A stretch of DNA of 64,000 nt, taken from positions 105,123 to 169,122 of the forward strand of contig JBKJRC010000004.1 of the NCBI GenBank assembly GCA_046594915.1, written 5' to 3'. The first letter of the stretch is position 1. Each line of letters starts with the position of its first letter. The notes beneath the pieces are model-generated. The model did not search any database and was not told where the DNA came from. It saw only the letters and a list, made by a program, of their open reading frames with translations. Shown one piece after another: positions 53,392-63,307 of this stretch. The stretch is from Methylotenera_A sp046594915 (GTDB lineage: Bacteria > Pseudomonadota > Gammaproteobacteria > Burkholderiales > Methylophilaceae). The translations under genes and the position numbers were made by a program.

Positions 53392-54156
53392 TTAAATAAG
53401 CGTTAAAATAACAGGCGTGTGGTCAGATGGCCGCTCTAATTTACGTGGCGTTTTATCAATCACACAGGTTTGGCACAGCGTTTTCAGTGCATCGCTGACT
53501 AAAATATGGTCGATGCGCATGCCAAAATTACGCCTAAAACCCATCATGCGATAATCCCACCAGGTAAAGCTTTTGTCCGCTTGCTCAAATAACCTGAAGC
53601 TATCGTGCAAGCCCAAGTTTATTAACCTCTGAAAAGCAGCTCTTTCTTTTGGGCTGACTAAAATCTGCCCAATCCAGGCCGCAGGGTCGTGACAATCACG
53701 GTCTTCTGGCGCGATGTTGTAATCGCCTAATAAAACTAAATTTGGATATTTTTTCAGCTCTTGCGCCAGCCAAGTGGTTAATGCATCCAGCCAGCGCATT
53801 TTATAAATGTATTTGTCAGAATCCACCACTTGGCCATTGACGATATAGACACACACAACCCGAATACCGTTGATTGTCGCGCTGATCACCCGCTGTTGCG
53901 CATCTTCGAAATTAAACATGCCGCGCTCAACATTTGTCATGTCGTGACGGCTTAAAATCGCAACGCCATTATAGGTTTTCTGCCCTGCATGCACCGCATG
54001 GTAACCAGCGGCTTTTAATTCGCCATAGGGAAATTTGCTATCTTCTTGCTTGGTTTCTTGCAGACACAACACATCGACAGGATTTTCCTGCAACCAATTC
54101 AGCACATGCGGCAAACGCACATTGAGCGAATTCACATTCCAAGTGGCTAGTTTCAT
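53392..54156 (-). CDS. xthA: exodeoxyribonuclease III
   Basis: The 254-residue enzyme has the exonuclease III/AP endonuclease motifs: T-W-N-V-N-S-L, L-C-L-Q-E-T-K, G-D-Y-N-I-A-P, W-W-D-Y-R and R-I-D-H-I-L, S-D-H-T-P-V. It repairs abasic and oxidised DNA ends. Convergent with ntrX with 30 bp between. Confidence 0.97.
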   Translation of the reverse strand: MKLATWNVNSLNVRLPHVLNWLQENPVDVLCLQETKQEDSKFPYGELKAAGYHAVHAGQKTYNGVAILSRHDMTNVERGMFNFEDAQQRVISATINGIRVVCVYIVNGQVVDSDKYIYKMRWLDALTTWLAQELKKYPNLVLLGDYNIAPEDRDCHDPAAWIGQILVSPKERAAFQRLINLGLHDSFRLFEQADKSFTWWDYRMMGFRRNFGMRIDHILVSDALKTLCQTCVIDKTPRKLERPSDHTPVILTLI

Positions 54157-54285
54157 TTGTTAACTCAGTTTAAATCACAATTTTTTATTTTAGCATGCGC
54201 AAAAAATTGACTGTATTTTAGTGTTAACTATTTAAACGCCTATTGCGGGTTGTGTTAAAGTTTTGGCTTTTTTGGGCATGATAAA

Positions 54286-54951
54286 GTGATTAAAGCGGCA
54301 ATATTTGATATGGATGGCTTGCTGATTGATTCGGAGCGCATCATTATGCAAGCCTGCATTGCCGCTGCCCGCGAGATTGGCATCACCTACACCCAAGCGC
54401 AATATACCCAATTAATTGGCCGTGCTGGGCCAGATTCTACGCGCAGAATGATTGAACAATTAAACGGTGTAGAAAATTTTAATCGCGTGATGCAAGGCCT
54501 AGATGCGCGACTGGCAGAACGCAACCACAGCTTTCCGCTGAAACCCGGCGCGCTAGATTTACTTAACCACTATAAAACCAACAATATTATTTGCAGCGTA
54601 GCATCCTCTTCGCCCAAGCATAATATTACGCATCGATTAAGCCAAGTCGGCGTGCTGGATTTTTTCAGTCATGTTACTAGCGGACAAGAAGTGAAAAATG
54701 GCAAACCCAACCCCGATATTTATTTGCTTGCCGTTAAAAAGTTGGGCTTGAATGTTGAAGAATGTATCGCGTTTGAAGACAGCGAAACCGGCGCCCGCGC
54801 CGCGATTGCCGCAGGTTTAAAAGTTGTAGTCATACCGGATTTATTACAGCCAAGTGATTTTGTAAAAGCAAACTGTCACCAAGTGGCGGAAAACTTGCAA
54901 GATTGGTTAAGAAATTGGCGCAGTGGGAAATTTGCTTTTTCAAACAATTAA
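54286..54951 (+). CDS. HAD-superfamily phosphatase (beta-phosphoglucomutase-like)
   Basis: The 221-residue protein has HAD motif I F-D-M-D-G-L-L-I-D near residue 7, motif II S-V-A-S-S-S, motif III Lys in K-N-G-K-P-N-P and motif IV F-E-D-S-E-T-G. Its helical cap resembles the beta-PGM/YniC group. It would act on a small sugar phosphate; the substrate cannot be told. Starts with GTG at 54286. Confidence 0.88.
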   Translation: MIKAAIFDMDGLLIDSERIIMQACIAAAREIGITYTQAQYTQLIGRAGPDSTRRMIEQLNGVENFNRVMQGLDARLAERNHSFPLKPGALDLLNHYKTNNIICSVASSSPKHNITHRLSQVGVLDFFSHVTSGQEVKNGKPNPDIYLLAVKKLGLNVEECIAFEDSETGARAAIAAGLKVVVIPDLLQPSDFVKANCHQVAENLQDWLRNWRSGKFAFSNN

Positions 54952-55000
54952 TATTGCAATTGACGCCATGCGTGGCTTCAAAATCAGCGCTACATGGCTT

Positions 55001-55930
55001 TTAATCAGCTTGTGAGTTTAGGTCACGCCAAAATTCTAAAGCTGATGCGGTTCTAAAATCTACATGTCTACGAAGTGCTTTCTCTATTGCAAAGTTATAG
55101 GGTGCTTCAAGCTCCAAAGCAAGCTCTCTTGGTTTGCCAGCAAGTATTTCTTGCTGAGTAAAATTGTGAGGTCTTCCAAGAATGATTTGCAGAAATAATA
55201 GTCCACAATGATAAATGTCCATTCTATTATCCATAACTCCAAATTCGCTTGGATTTATGGCTTCAGGGGCTCTCATCCACTCTGCTAATATGGTATTTTC
55301 TGCATCCATTTCTGTAACGAGTTTTGCAAGCCCTAAATCGCCAAGCATATAGGTGAAAATCAAATCTTTCGGTGACATATCATCATGCATTGCATGTATG
55401 AAAACGTTGCCTCCATGAATGTCTTGATGTGCAAAATTATTTACGTGAATAAAATGTACAGCTTGAAGTAGTTGGCGGGCAATCGCTTTAATCCATACCC
55501 TCCCGTTGAAATTTTCTTCCTGAATAAACTCATTTATAGGTTTCCAGCATTTTTCACACACTATATAAAATGTATGTTTATACTCAAATGCATCGTAAAC
55601 GTATGTAATATTAGGGTGGCGGAGTAGCTTTAATTTTTCAAATTCTGCAACAGTACTTTGTTGTACTTCTTGATATGTCCCGATCGGCTTAAGAATTTTT
55701 ACAGCTAACTCATTACCCCATGTGTCAGTACAATGGTATACATAGCCGAAATTTCCCTCACCGATTTGATTTCCTATTTTGAAAGTATTCCCCGTAACCT
55801 CACTAGTAATTAGTGTGTGTTCATCTGGCAATGTGAATATTGGCTGAGTGTTACTTTCCACTAAAGTATCAGATGCTACAGGTTGTTCTGAACTCTGAAC
55901 TTCTTGTATATCATTAGAATTACTATTCAT
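55001..55930 (-). CDS. eukaryotic-type serine/threonine protein kinase
   Basis: The 309-residue cytosolic protein has a disordered Gln/Ser/Asn-rich N-terminus of about 45 residues. A kinase domain follows with G-loop I-G-E-G-N-F-G-Y-V (from residue 56), Lys78 in A-V-K-I-L, catalytic loop H-Q-D-I-H-G-G-N-V (HRD changed to HQD), G-D-L-G (DFG changed to DLG) and A-P-E. All catalytic residues are kept, so it may be active. There are no membrane helix or PASTA domains. Its start codon shares one base with the prlC stop (TAATG). It is A/T-richer than its neighbours and looks acquired. The target is unknown. Confidence 0.88.
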   Translation of the reverse strand: MNSNSNDIQEVQSSEQPVASDTLVESNTQPIFTLPDEHTLITSEVTGNTFKIGNQIGEGNFGYVYHCTDTWGNELAVKILKPIGTYQEVQQSTVAEFEKLKLLRHPNITYVYDAFEYKHTFYIVCEKCWKPINEFIQEENFNGRVWIKAIARQLLQAVHFIHVNNFAHQDIHGGNVFIHAMHDDMSPKDLIFTYMLGDLGLAKLVTEMDAENTILAEWMRAPEAINPSEFGVMDNRMDIYHCGLLFLQIILGRPHNFTQQEILAGKPRELALELEAPYNFAIEKALRRHVDFRTASALEFWRDLNSQAD

Positions 55931-57984
55931 TAATGTTCCGCAATCATCCCATTACGTCGCAGCAGCGCATCCAAACTCGGCTCCCTACCTCTAAACGCCA
56001 CAAATGATTCCATCGCGGGGCGACTGCCACCTTTAGCTAGCACTTCATTTTTAAAGCGGCTACCAGCTTCTGCAGATAGCGTGCCCATTTCTTCAAACAA
56101 GCTGTAAGCATCGGCAGATAATACTTCTGCCCATTTATAGCTGTAATAGCCAGCTGCATAGCCGCCTGCGAAAATATGGCTAAAACTATTAGGAAAGCGA
56201 TTCCATTTTGGTGGCCTTACCACGGCTACTTCATCACGCACTTGCTCGATTAAGTCTAAAGCTGTTTGTTTTCCATTTGGGTCAAACTCGCCATGTACAC
56301 GCATATCAAACAATGAAAATTCAATTTGGCGCATGGTTTGCATACCCGCTTGGAAATTTTTAGCGGCGACCATTTTATCGAACAGCTCACGTGGCAATTG
56401 CGCGCCAGTTTCTACGTGGGCGGTCATATGGCGCAACACATCCCATTCCCAGCAAAAGTTTTCCATAAATTGGCTGGGTAATTCTACCGCATCCCATTCC
56501 ACGCCTTTAATGCCAGAAACGCTATAATCGTCCACAAGGGTGAGCATATGGTGCAAGCCGTGACCGAATTCGTGGAACATAGTGATCACTTCGTCATGCG
56601 TAAATAAAGCGGGTTTACCACCTACTGGCGCAGAAAAATTGCAGGTTAGGTAAGCCACTGGCAACTCTATACCACTCGCTTTTTTGCGGCGCGTAATACA
56701 TTCATCCATCCATGCGCCGCCACGTTTGTTGTTGCGCGCATATAAGTCTAAATAAAAATAGGCAATCGGCTTATTTTGACTATCGGAAATTGCATAAAAT
56801 GCCGCATCGGCATGCCAAACTGGCGCTTCGGCTTTACGCACTTGTACGCCAAAAATGGTTTCCACCACTTTGAATAAACCCGCTAATACTTTGCTTTCTG
56901 GGAAATACTGTTTTACTTCTTGGTCAGAAAACGCGTATTTTTCTTCACGCAATTTTTCGCTCACATACGCCACATCCCACGCTTGCATATCATGAATGCC
57001 TAGCTTTTTGGCATAAGCCACAAGCTCTTGCATGTCTTTTTGCGCGTAAGGCTTGGCGCGCTTGGCAAGCGTATCTAAAAAATCGGTCACTTGCTTAGGC
57101 GTATCGGCCATTTTGGTAGCGAGTGACAACTCAGCAAAGTTTTTAAAACCCAGCATATGCGCTTCTTCTTGCTTCAATTTTAAAATATCGCTAATCAGCT
57201 TGGTGTTATCCCATTCTGGTTTACTCAACTCTGATGCACGCGTAGCGTAAGCACGATAAAGTGTTTCGCGTAGCGCGCGATTATCCGCGTATTGCAACAC
57301 TGGCATGTAAGAGGGAAAGTGCAGGCTAAATTGATAACCAACTTTATCATCTGCTTTCGCACTTTCTGCAGCCGCTTCAATCGCATCGGCTGGCAAGCCA
57401 GCTAAATCGCCCAAATTTTCAACGATATATTTAAAATCGTTGGTGTTATCCATGATGTTTTCTTCAAACTTAGAACCCAATTTGGAAAGCTCTTCGCTCA
57501 CGGTTTTAAAGCGTGCTTTTTGCGCTGCAGGTAATTCGGCACCGCCTAATTTAAAATCACGCACTTCATGGTTAATAATCGTTTGTTGTGTTGGGGTTAA
57601 TTTCACAAACTCGCTACTGGATTGAATCGCTTTGAATTTCGCGTATAAGCGCTCATCTTGCGAAATATCGCTGCCATAATCGGTTAACTTCGCCAAATTA
57701 TCATTATAAGCTTCGCGCAATTCTGGGCTATTGACGACTGCGTTCATATGCCCAACTTGGCTCCAAGCGCGGGCTAGTTTTTCGCTATGGTCTTCTAATT
57801 TAAGTGCAAAGTTTGCCCAAGTTGGTTTTTCTGTGTTGGTGGCAAGTTGCTCAACCAAAGCACGCCCTTGTGTAATTAAACTATCAATCGCAGGGCTGAT
57901 ATGCGCGGGTTTAATTTCATCAAACTTAGGTAAGCCTGCCAAATAAAGCAATGGATTTGAAGGCTGTAATAATGGATTTGACAC
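55930..57984 (-). CDS. prlC: oligopeptidase A (M3 metallopeptidase)
   Basis: The 684-residue protein has the M3 zinc site F-H-E-F-G-H-G-L-H-H near residue 475 and the downstream Glu, in a long helical fold. It degrades small peptides such as cleaved signal peptides in the cytosol. It lies behind a DUF4870 gene and the PTS genes; the kinase gene is attached to its end by a one-base overlap. Confidence 0.96.
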   Translation of the reverse strand: MSNPLLQPSNPLLYLAGLPKFDEIKPAHISPAIDSLITQGRALVEQLATNTEKPTWANFALKLEDHSEKLARAWSQVGHMNAVVNSPELREAYNDNLAKLTDYGSDISQDERLYAKFKAIQSSSEFVKLTPTQQTIINHEVRDFKLGGAELPAAQKARFKTVSEELSKLGSKFEENIMDNTNDFKYIVENLGDLAGLPADAIEAAAESAKADDKVGYQFSLHFPSYMPVLQYADNRALRETLYRAYATRASELSKPEWDNTKLISDILKLKQEEAHMLGFKNFAELSLATKMADTPKQVTDFLDTLAKRAKPYAQKDMQELVAYAKKLGIHDMQAWDVAYVSEKLREEKYAFSDQEVKQYFPESKVLAGLFKVVETIFGVQVRKAEAPVWHADAAFYAISDSQNKPIAYFYLDLYARNNKRGGAWMDECITRRKKASGIELPVAYLTCNFSAPVGGKPALFTHDEVITMFHEFGHGLHHMLTLVDDYSVSGIKGVEWDAVELPSQFMENFCWEWDVLRHMTAHVETGAQLPRELFDKMVAAKNFQAGMQTMRQIEFSLFDMRVHGEFDPNGKQTALDLIEQVRDEVAVVRPPKWNRFPNSFSHIFAGGYAAGYYSYKWAEVLSADAYSLFEEMGTLSAEAGSRFKNEVLAKGGSRPAMESFVAFRGREPSLDALLRRNGMIAEH

Positions 57985-58002
57985 AAAATTCCTTTAAACA
58001 AA

Positions 58003-58359
58003 TTAGTTAATCAATCTTAAACACAAGGGGTAGCGATACGTTTCGCCTTTACTGGTAGATATGGCGGCGATAATACAAAAAACAACATTCAGTATCCAAA
58101 CCAGCGGAATCAAGATAAAACCGATCAAAACCCACACTAAAACACCCGCAACAAATTGTGCGATTAACATGGTGATTTGAAAGTTCAGCGCTTCTTTGGC
58201 TTGATCACTTAAATATTCACTATCGTCTTTTTTAAGAATCCACACAATTAATGCAGGAATAAACGAAAAAACTGTGCCGCCAAGATGCGTGACAGTGGCG
58301 ATATTTTTATCATCATTACTGGGTGTTAAGTTGCTGGATTCTGTGACTGCTGTCGACAT
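58003..58359 (-). CDS. DUF4870 small membrane protein
   Basis: The 118-residue protein has three hydrophobic helices and the DUF4870 pattern: V-T-H-L-G-G-T-V-F-S-F-I-P-A-L-I-V-W, S-D-Q-A-K-E-A-L-N-F-Q-I-T. Function unknown. It is between ptsI and prlC with short gaps. Confidence 0.85.
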   Translation of the reverse strand: MSTAVTESSNLTPSNDDKNIATVTHLGGTVFSFIPALIVWILKKDDSEYLSDQAKEALNFQITMLIAQFVAGVLVWVLIGFILIPLVWILNVVFCIIAAISTSKGETYRYPLCLRLIN

Positions 58360-58376
58360 ACTGATTCCTTTTGTTA

Positions 58377-60167
58377 TTAATGCAGATTAAATTTGGCAAC
58401 TATTGGTTCAATTTTTTCGATATCGGTATGACTTAACACCTTTCGGGCGTGTAAATTTAACGCCGCGATTTCGCTATGCAACACCTGCTGTTTAACGCTT
58501 AATATATTGCTGGGATGCATGGACAATTGACGTAAACCCATACCAATTAACAACTTAGTCAGCTTGGCGTCACCCGCCATTTCACCACATACCGCAACCG
58601 ATTTACCTAATTTTTCACCCGCTTTAATGGTGATAGAAATGAGCTTTAATACTGCTGGGTGCAACGCGTTATAAAGATGGGCTACTGCATCATCCGTGCG
58701 GTCAATCGCCAGCGTATATTGAATTAAATCGTTGGTGCCAATCGACATAAAATCCAGTTCTTTGGCAAACGCTTCAGCATTAATCGCGGCTGCCGGCACT
58801 TCAATCATGCCGCCCAATTCGATTTTTTCGTCAAACGGAATATTTTGTTTGCGTAAGCTTGCCTTTGCACGCTCTAGCAGTAATTTAGTTTGACGCAGTT
58901 CGGATAACGTAGACAGCATGGGAATTAAAATTTTGATATGCCCATAATGCGAAGCCCGTAAAAGTGCACGCAATTGGGTGTGAAAAATTTGCGGCTCACT
59001 TAAGCACAATCGCACTGCGCGCAAACCCAACGCAGGGTTGGCGCAATTGCTTACTGTGTCAGGATTCATCTGTTTATCTGCACCTAAATCCAGCGTACGA
59101 ATGGTCACTGGCATGCCTTTCATGGCTTCTGCCACTTGCTTATAAGCCAAAAACTGCTCTTCTTCCCCAGGCATTTCGCGCTTATTCATAAACAAAAATT
59201 CGGTGCGATACAAACCAATTCCCGTTGCGCCCGATGCTTTCACTGCAACAACATCTTCTGGCACTTCAATATTGGCTTGCAGTTCAATCGCTGTGCCGCA
59301 AATCGTCACCGCTTTAGTGGATTTAATCCGCTGTAGTTTCTGTTGCTCTAGTTCCCATTGTTCTTGTCGCAGTCTATATTCTGCCAGAATCTCTTTACTT
59401 GGGTTAACAATCACTACGCCCAAACTGCCGTCTACAATGATCAACTCATTGTCGTTAATTAAATCGCGCGCGCGCTGCAAAGCCACAATAGACGGGATAT
59501 TCAGGCTGCGTGCTAAAATGGCAGTATGCGATGTTGCACCGCCAACATCGGTAATAAACGCGGCAAAATGATGCTGCTTAAACTGAATCGCATCCGCAGG
59601 CGAAATATCGTGTGCCACCAAAATTGTGGTGTTTTCTTGCTGCTTAACCGCCTGTTGTTTAGTCGACGCTTGATTAGCGTCTTGATTGGAAGCTTGATTA
59701 GGATGGCCGAGCAAAACCTTAATCACGCGCTCTACAATCTGCACCACATCTTGTTTGCGTTCACGCAGATACTCATCCTCAATCGCTTCAAATTGCTCAA
59801 CAATATCGTCCATTTGCTGTTTAATCGCCCACTCGGCATTGCATTGCTCTTTGCGGATGATGTCTTTGGGGATTTCTGACAGCGATTTATCCGCCAGCAT
59901 AATCAAGTGTGTATTAATAAATGCACTGATTTCGGCGGGTGCGTTTTTTGACAGCGAGGCACGAATGGTTTCTAAATCTTTTTTAACGGTGTTAATTGCG
60001 GCAATAAAACGTGTAATCTCATCATCAATTAAATGCTTGGGCAATTGATAATGCACTACTTCAAGCAAGGCATTAGAAACCAGATGCGCGTGCCCAATCG
60101 CAATGCCACTGGATACACCGATGCCGTGTATGCTAAAACTCGATTGCTTTTGCACCATGTTATGCAA
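58377..60167 (-). CDS. ptsI: PTS enzyme I
   Basis: The 596-residue protein has the Enzyme I phosphohistidine in G-G-A-T-S-H-T-A-I-L-A-R, the PEP-binding barrel (R-T-L-D-L-G-A-D-K, E-F-L-F-M-N) and active-site Cys in A-V-C-G-E-M-A-G. It passes phosphate from PEP to HPr. The start is TTG at 60167, set by GGCGAG at five bases and lying two bases after the HPr stop; ATG at 60158 is an alternative. No sugar-specific EIIB/EIIC is in the window. Confidence 0.95.
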   Translation of the reverse strand: MHNMVQKQSSFSIHGIGVSSGIAIGHAHLVSNALLEVVHYQLPKHLIDDEITRFIAAINTVKKDLETIRASLSKNAPAEISAFINTHLIMLADKSLSEIPKDIIRKEQCNAEWAIKQQMDDIVEQFEAIEDEYLRERKQDVVQIVERVIKVLLGHPNQASNQDANQASTKQQAVKQQENTTILVAHDISPADAIQFKQHHFAAFITDVGGATSHTAILARSLNIPSIVALQRARDLINDNELIIVDGSLGVVIVNPSKEILAEYRLRQEQWELEQQKLQRIKSTKAVTICGTAIELQANIEVPEDVVAVKASGATGIGLYRTEFLFMNKREMPGEEEQFLAYKQVAEAMKGMPVTIRTLDLGADKQMNPDTVSNCANPALGLRAVRLCLSEPQIFHTQLRALLRASHYGHIKILIPMLSTLSELRQTKLLLERAKASLRKQNIPFDEKIELGGMIEVPAAAINAEAFAKELDFMSIGTNDLIQYTLAIDRTDDAVAHLYNALHPAVLKLISITIKAGEKLGKSVAVCGEMAGDAKLTKLLIGMGLRQLSMHPSNILSVKQQVLHSEIAALNLHARKVLSHTDIEKIEPIVAKFNLH

Positions 60168-60169
60168 GA

Positions 60170-60439
60170 TTACTCGCCTTCGCCAAAATAATCGTTAATC
60201 AGTGTTTGTAATGCGGCTATTGCTTCCTTTTCATCTGCGCCATCTGCTTCTAATAAAATGGTTGAGCCTTTAGCCGCAGCCAACATCATCACGCCCATAA
60301 TACTTTTGGCATTGACGCGCCGACTATTTTTTTCTACCCATATTTCGCAATTAAACTGGCTGGCAGTTTGCGTCAGTTTGCTGCTAGCACGAGCATGCAA
60401 GCCAAGCTTATTGATTATTGTTATTTCTTGTTTAATCAT
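60170..60439 (-). CDS. ptsH: phosphocarrier protein HPr
   Basis: The 89-residue protein has the phospho-His15 site L-G-L-H-A-R-A-S and regulatory Ser46 in N-A-K-S-I-M-G-V-M. Ser46 is the target of HPr kinase HprK, encoded upstream in this cluster. HPr links EI to EIIA. Confidence 0.97.
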   Translation of the reverse strand: MIKQEITIINKLGLHARASSKLTQTASQFNCEIWVEKNSRRVNAKSIMGVMMLAAAKGSTILLEADGADEKEAIAALQTLINDYFGEGE

Positions 60440-60458
60440 TATTTGGCTTTAAATGTGG

Positions 60459-60881
60459 TTAAGTTAAGGTCGAATCGTTATGATGCTCACAACCTAATTC
60501 AGTAAAATGTACCACGCCTTCGCGTCCACCGCTAATGGCTTTTTCTACACACACAGCAATATCGTCTTCGCGGTAATTAAGCACGCGCACTAGCATCGGC
60601 AAGTTAACTCCCGCCACACCTTCAACTTTGCCTGGCGCTAATAATTTAGCCACCATATTACAAGGCGTAGCGCCATACATATCCGATAGCACCAAAACGC
60701 CGTCACCCGTATCTAGCGCTTTTACTAACTGTTGCGCTTGCGGTAATAGATTATTCGGGTCGTCATTCTTGGTCACAGTTAACGATAGCAACTGCGGCGG
60801 CTGTTTACCCAATACGTGATTGGCGCAATGTATCAGACTATCGCCTAAATTGCCGTGTGAAATAATTAAAATTCCAATCAT
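60459..60881 (-). CDS. PTS EIIA component, mannose family
   Basis: The 140-residue protein matches the ManX-type EIIA: phospho-His9 in I-I-S-H-G-N-L-G and L-S-D-M-Y-G-A-T-P-C-N. With no EIIB/C/D neighbours, it most likely acts as a regulatory output of the PTS, as in other betaproteobacteria. Confidence 0.93.
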   Translation of the reverse strand: MIGILIISHGNLGDSLIHCANHVLGKQPPQLLSLTVTKNDDPNNLLPQAQQLVKALDTGDGVLVLSDMYGATPCNMVAKLLAPGKVEGVAGVNLPMLVRVLNYREDDIAVCVEKAISGGREGVVHFTELGCEHHNDSTLT

Positions 60882-60934
60882 ATTACTTTTTCTACTTTCT
60901 AACGTGTTAAGTTAAGAGCTGATATTAATCTAGC

Positions 60935-61795
60935 TTAATATGAATCTAGCTCGCGATGCCGAATAACCACTTTTTGTTTTTGTTGTTTAAAATAGGCACT
61001 TAATTGTTCGACAAAATACACAGACCGATGTTGCCCGCCTGTGCAACCAATCGCTACCGTTAAATAGCTACGATTATCCTGGTTAAAGCTGGGTAACCAT
61101 TTTTCTACATAATGCTGAATATCTGCCAGCATTTCAATCGCTGCTGGCTGTTTGGCCAAAAATAGCTGCACGGCAGAATCTTTGCCAGTTAACGGTTTTA
61201 AAATGGGGTCGTAATGCGGGTTTGGCAAGCTACGCACATCAAACACAAAATCTGCATCTAGCGGAATGCCGTTTTTAAAACCAAACGAGGTAAATAACAA
61301 GACCAAACCATTATTATTCAACTGATCAAAATTAGGCGCAGAAATAAGCTCGCGAATATGATTGCGCAAAGCGTTAGCACTTAAATTGCTGGTATCAATA
61401 TGTAGGCCGAGTTCTGCCACGCCGGCAAGTAACACGCGCTCAGTTGAAATACTTTCGGCCAATGTTGTGTTTTGATTGCTAAGCGGGTGTTTACGCCGTG
61501 TTTCAGAAAAGCGTTTTACCAAGGTTTCTACCGCTGATTCCAAAAATAATATCTGCACTTGGTTGCCGTCAGCTTTTAATGCTTCAATCGCGTTGGGCAA
61601 AGCTTCCAGCGCGGCACTGCGACTATCGATACTAATGGCAATTTTGCTGTGATTGGTGGCATTAAGGTGTTGCGAAATGTGTGGCAATAAAGTGGCTGGC
61701 AAGTTATCGATGCAATAAAAACCGTTGTCTTCCAGCACGCGCAACACAATGCTTTTACCAGAGCCTGAAAGGCCGGTTACAATAATAATCTGCAT
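60935..61795 (-). CDS. rapZ: RNase adapter protein RapZ
   Basis: The 286-residue protein has Walker A G-L-S-G-S-G-K-S at residues 8-15, D-V-R-S-L-P-N-P-H-Y and G-C-T-G-G-Q-H-R-S-V-Y. RapZ binds nucleotides and small RNAs and controls glucosamine-6-phosphate synthesis in enterics. Its ATG shares one base with the hprK stop (TAATG). Confidence 0.95.
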   Translation of the reverse strand: MQIIIVTGLSGSGKSIVLRVLEDNGFYCIDNLPATLLPHISQHLNATNHSKIAISIDSRSAALEALPNAIEALKADGNQVQILFLESAVETLVKRFSETRRKHPLSNQNTTLAESISTERVLLAGVAELGLHIDTSNLSANALRNHIRELISAPNFDQLNNNGLVLLFTSFGFKNGIPLDADFVFDVRSLPNPHYDPILKPLTGKDSAVQLFLAKQPAAIEMLADIQHYVEKWLPSFNQDNRSYLTVAIGCTGGQHRSVYFVEQLSAYFKQQKQKVVIRHRELDSY

Positions 61796-62805
61796 TATTT
61801 TGCCTGCGTAACTTTTAAGTTTGGTAGTTTTGGCAGCTTTGGGGTTTGCACTTTAGTGTTTTCTATACTGGCTTTTTGCATTATTTGTTTTTGACGCTGG
61901 CTAAATTGTTTTGTTGCATTGATTCCCCTTAACAACAACATATGATTGCGCACCGCCACCTCTAACAATACTGCAATATTGCGGCCTGCGGCAATCGGTA
62001 TAATCACTTTGGGAATATCCACGTCTAACACCCGCTCATGCTGCGTTTTCACATTAAGCCTATCCAATTGCATTGGGTGCTGCGTATCTGCAAGCTCTAA
62101 CTGAATAATCAAATCCAGCGGTTTTGTCGGCTTAACCGCATTGTCGCCAAACAGTGCACGAATATTCAAGATTCCTAAACCTCGAACCTCTAAAAAATCT
62201 TGTAATAAAGCGGGGCAACGACCTTCAATCCGTTCGGGCGATATTCTAAAAAAATCCACAATATCATCTGCCACTAAACGGTGTCCACGCGTAATTAACT
62301 CCAGCGCCAACTCACTTTTACCAATCGCCGCGTTACCTTTAATCAACACACCAAAACCCTGCACTTCCATAAACACACCATGCAAACTAGTTGTTTCGGC
62401 GATTGCCAGTTTCAAATAATGACTTAATAAATCCATTAATTGCGGGCTTTGCATTGGCGAGGTAAATAAGGGAATATGGTTGCTATTTGCGGCCGCAATT
62501 AATTCCTTAGGCGGCTTTTCACCATTGGCGACGACTACCGCCGCTAACTCGGTTGCATATAAATTAGCAATCGCCTGTTGCATGGCAATAATACTAAGGC
62601 TACGCAGATAATCCATTTCGGCGCAGCCCAGCACTTGCACGCGATTAGGATGTACAAAATTGAGATGGCCAATTAAAGCCAGAGATGGCTTGGTTACTTT
62701 TTCGGAATTAAGTTGGTTTGTGCCGCCATCAAGCCCTGCAATCCAATTGAGTTTGAGCTTGAGGCGGGTTTCTTTGAATAGTTCGGCTACGTTAATTTGA
62801 GCCAT
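61795..62805 (-). CDS. hprK: HPr kinase/phosphorylase
   Basis: The 336-residue protein has an N-terminal MurF-like domain and a C-terminal kinase domain with Walker A G-N-A-A-I-G-K-S-E-L-A-L-E-L. The family signature E-V-R-G-L-G-I-L-N-I-R is also visible. It adds or removes phosphate at HPr Ser46. Confidence 0.96.
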   Translation of the reverse strand: MAQINVAELFKETRLKLKLNWIAGLDGGTNQLNSEKVTKPSLALIGHLNFVHPNRVQVLGCAEMDYLRSLSIIAMQQAIANLYATELAAVVVANGEKPPKELIAAANSNHIPLFTSPMQSPQLMDLLSHYLKLAIAETTSLHGVFMEVQGFGVLIKGNAAIGKSELALELITRGHRLVADDIVDFFRISPERIEGRCPALLQDFLEVRGLGILNIRALFGDNAVKPTKPLDLIIQLELADTQHPMQLDRLNVKTQHERVLDVDIPKVIIPIAAGRNIAVLLEVAVRNHMLLLRGINATKQFSQRQKQIMQKASIENTKVQTPKLPKLPNLKVTQAK

Positions 62806-62944
62806 AAAAGCTTAAGTTTCGTTGCAATATGTTGTTACTCATAAAAAATTTTCGCTTACATATTAATATATGCGGCGCTAACATTTTTTATTCGCGCCCA
62901 ACTTACAAAATTAAATCATTGCTCAGAAATTTTAATACTTTAAG

Positions 62945-63307
62945 TTAATTAACAGTTTGGTTTGGATCAACACTTTGATGCTGACCGATATCCTGATGCT
63001 TCACTGCACCATTGGTTTTATGATGACTACCCAGTTTTTCTTTGTGTTTCACGACTTGACGATCTAATTTATCTGTCAGCATGTCAATCGCGCTGTACAT
63101 GTTTTCGTCGATGCACTCGGCGTGTAAATCATTGCCAGGTACGTGTAATGTAGCCTCTACTTTTTGAGCGAGCTTTTCTACACTCATGGTAACTTTTACG
63201 TCAATCACATGATCAAAATGATTGCGAATTCTAACGAGTTTGCTCTGTACATATTCGCGCATTGCAGGTGTAATTTCTAAGTGATGCCCAGTTAATTGTA
63301 AATTCAT
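62945..63307 (-). CDS. hpf: ribosome hibernation promoting factor
   Basis: The 120-residue protein has the Hpf/YfiA fold: M-N-L-Q-L-T-G-H-H-L-E-I-T-P-A-M-R-E-Y-V, and a His-rich tail after residue 95 (S-H-H-K-T-N-G-A-V-K-H). It binds the 30S subunit in stationary phase. GGAGCAAG precedes the ATG. In many proteobacteria ptsN lies between hpf and hprK; here the gap is only 139 bp, so it is absent. Confidence 0.95.
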   Translation of the reverse strand: MNLQLTGHHLEITPAMREYVQSKLVRIRNHFDHVIDVKVTMSVEKLAQKVEATLHVPGNDLHAECIDENMYSAIDMLTDKLDRQVVKHKEKLGSHHKTNGAVKHQDIGQHQSVDPNQTVN

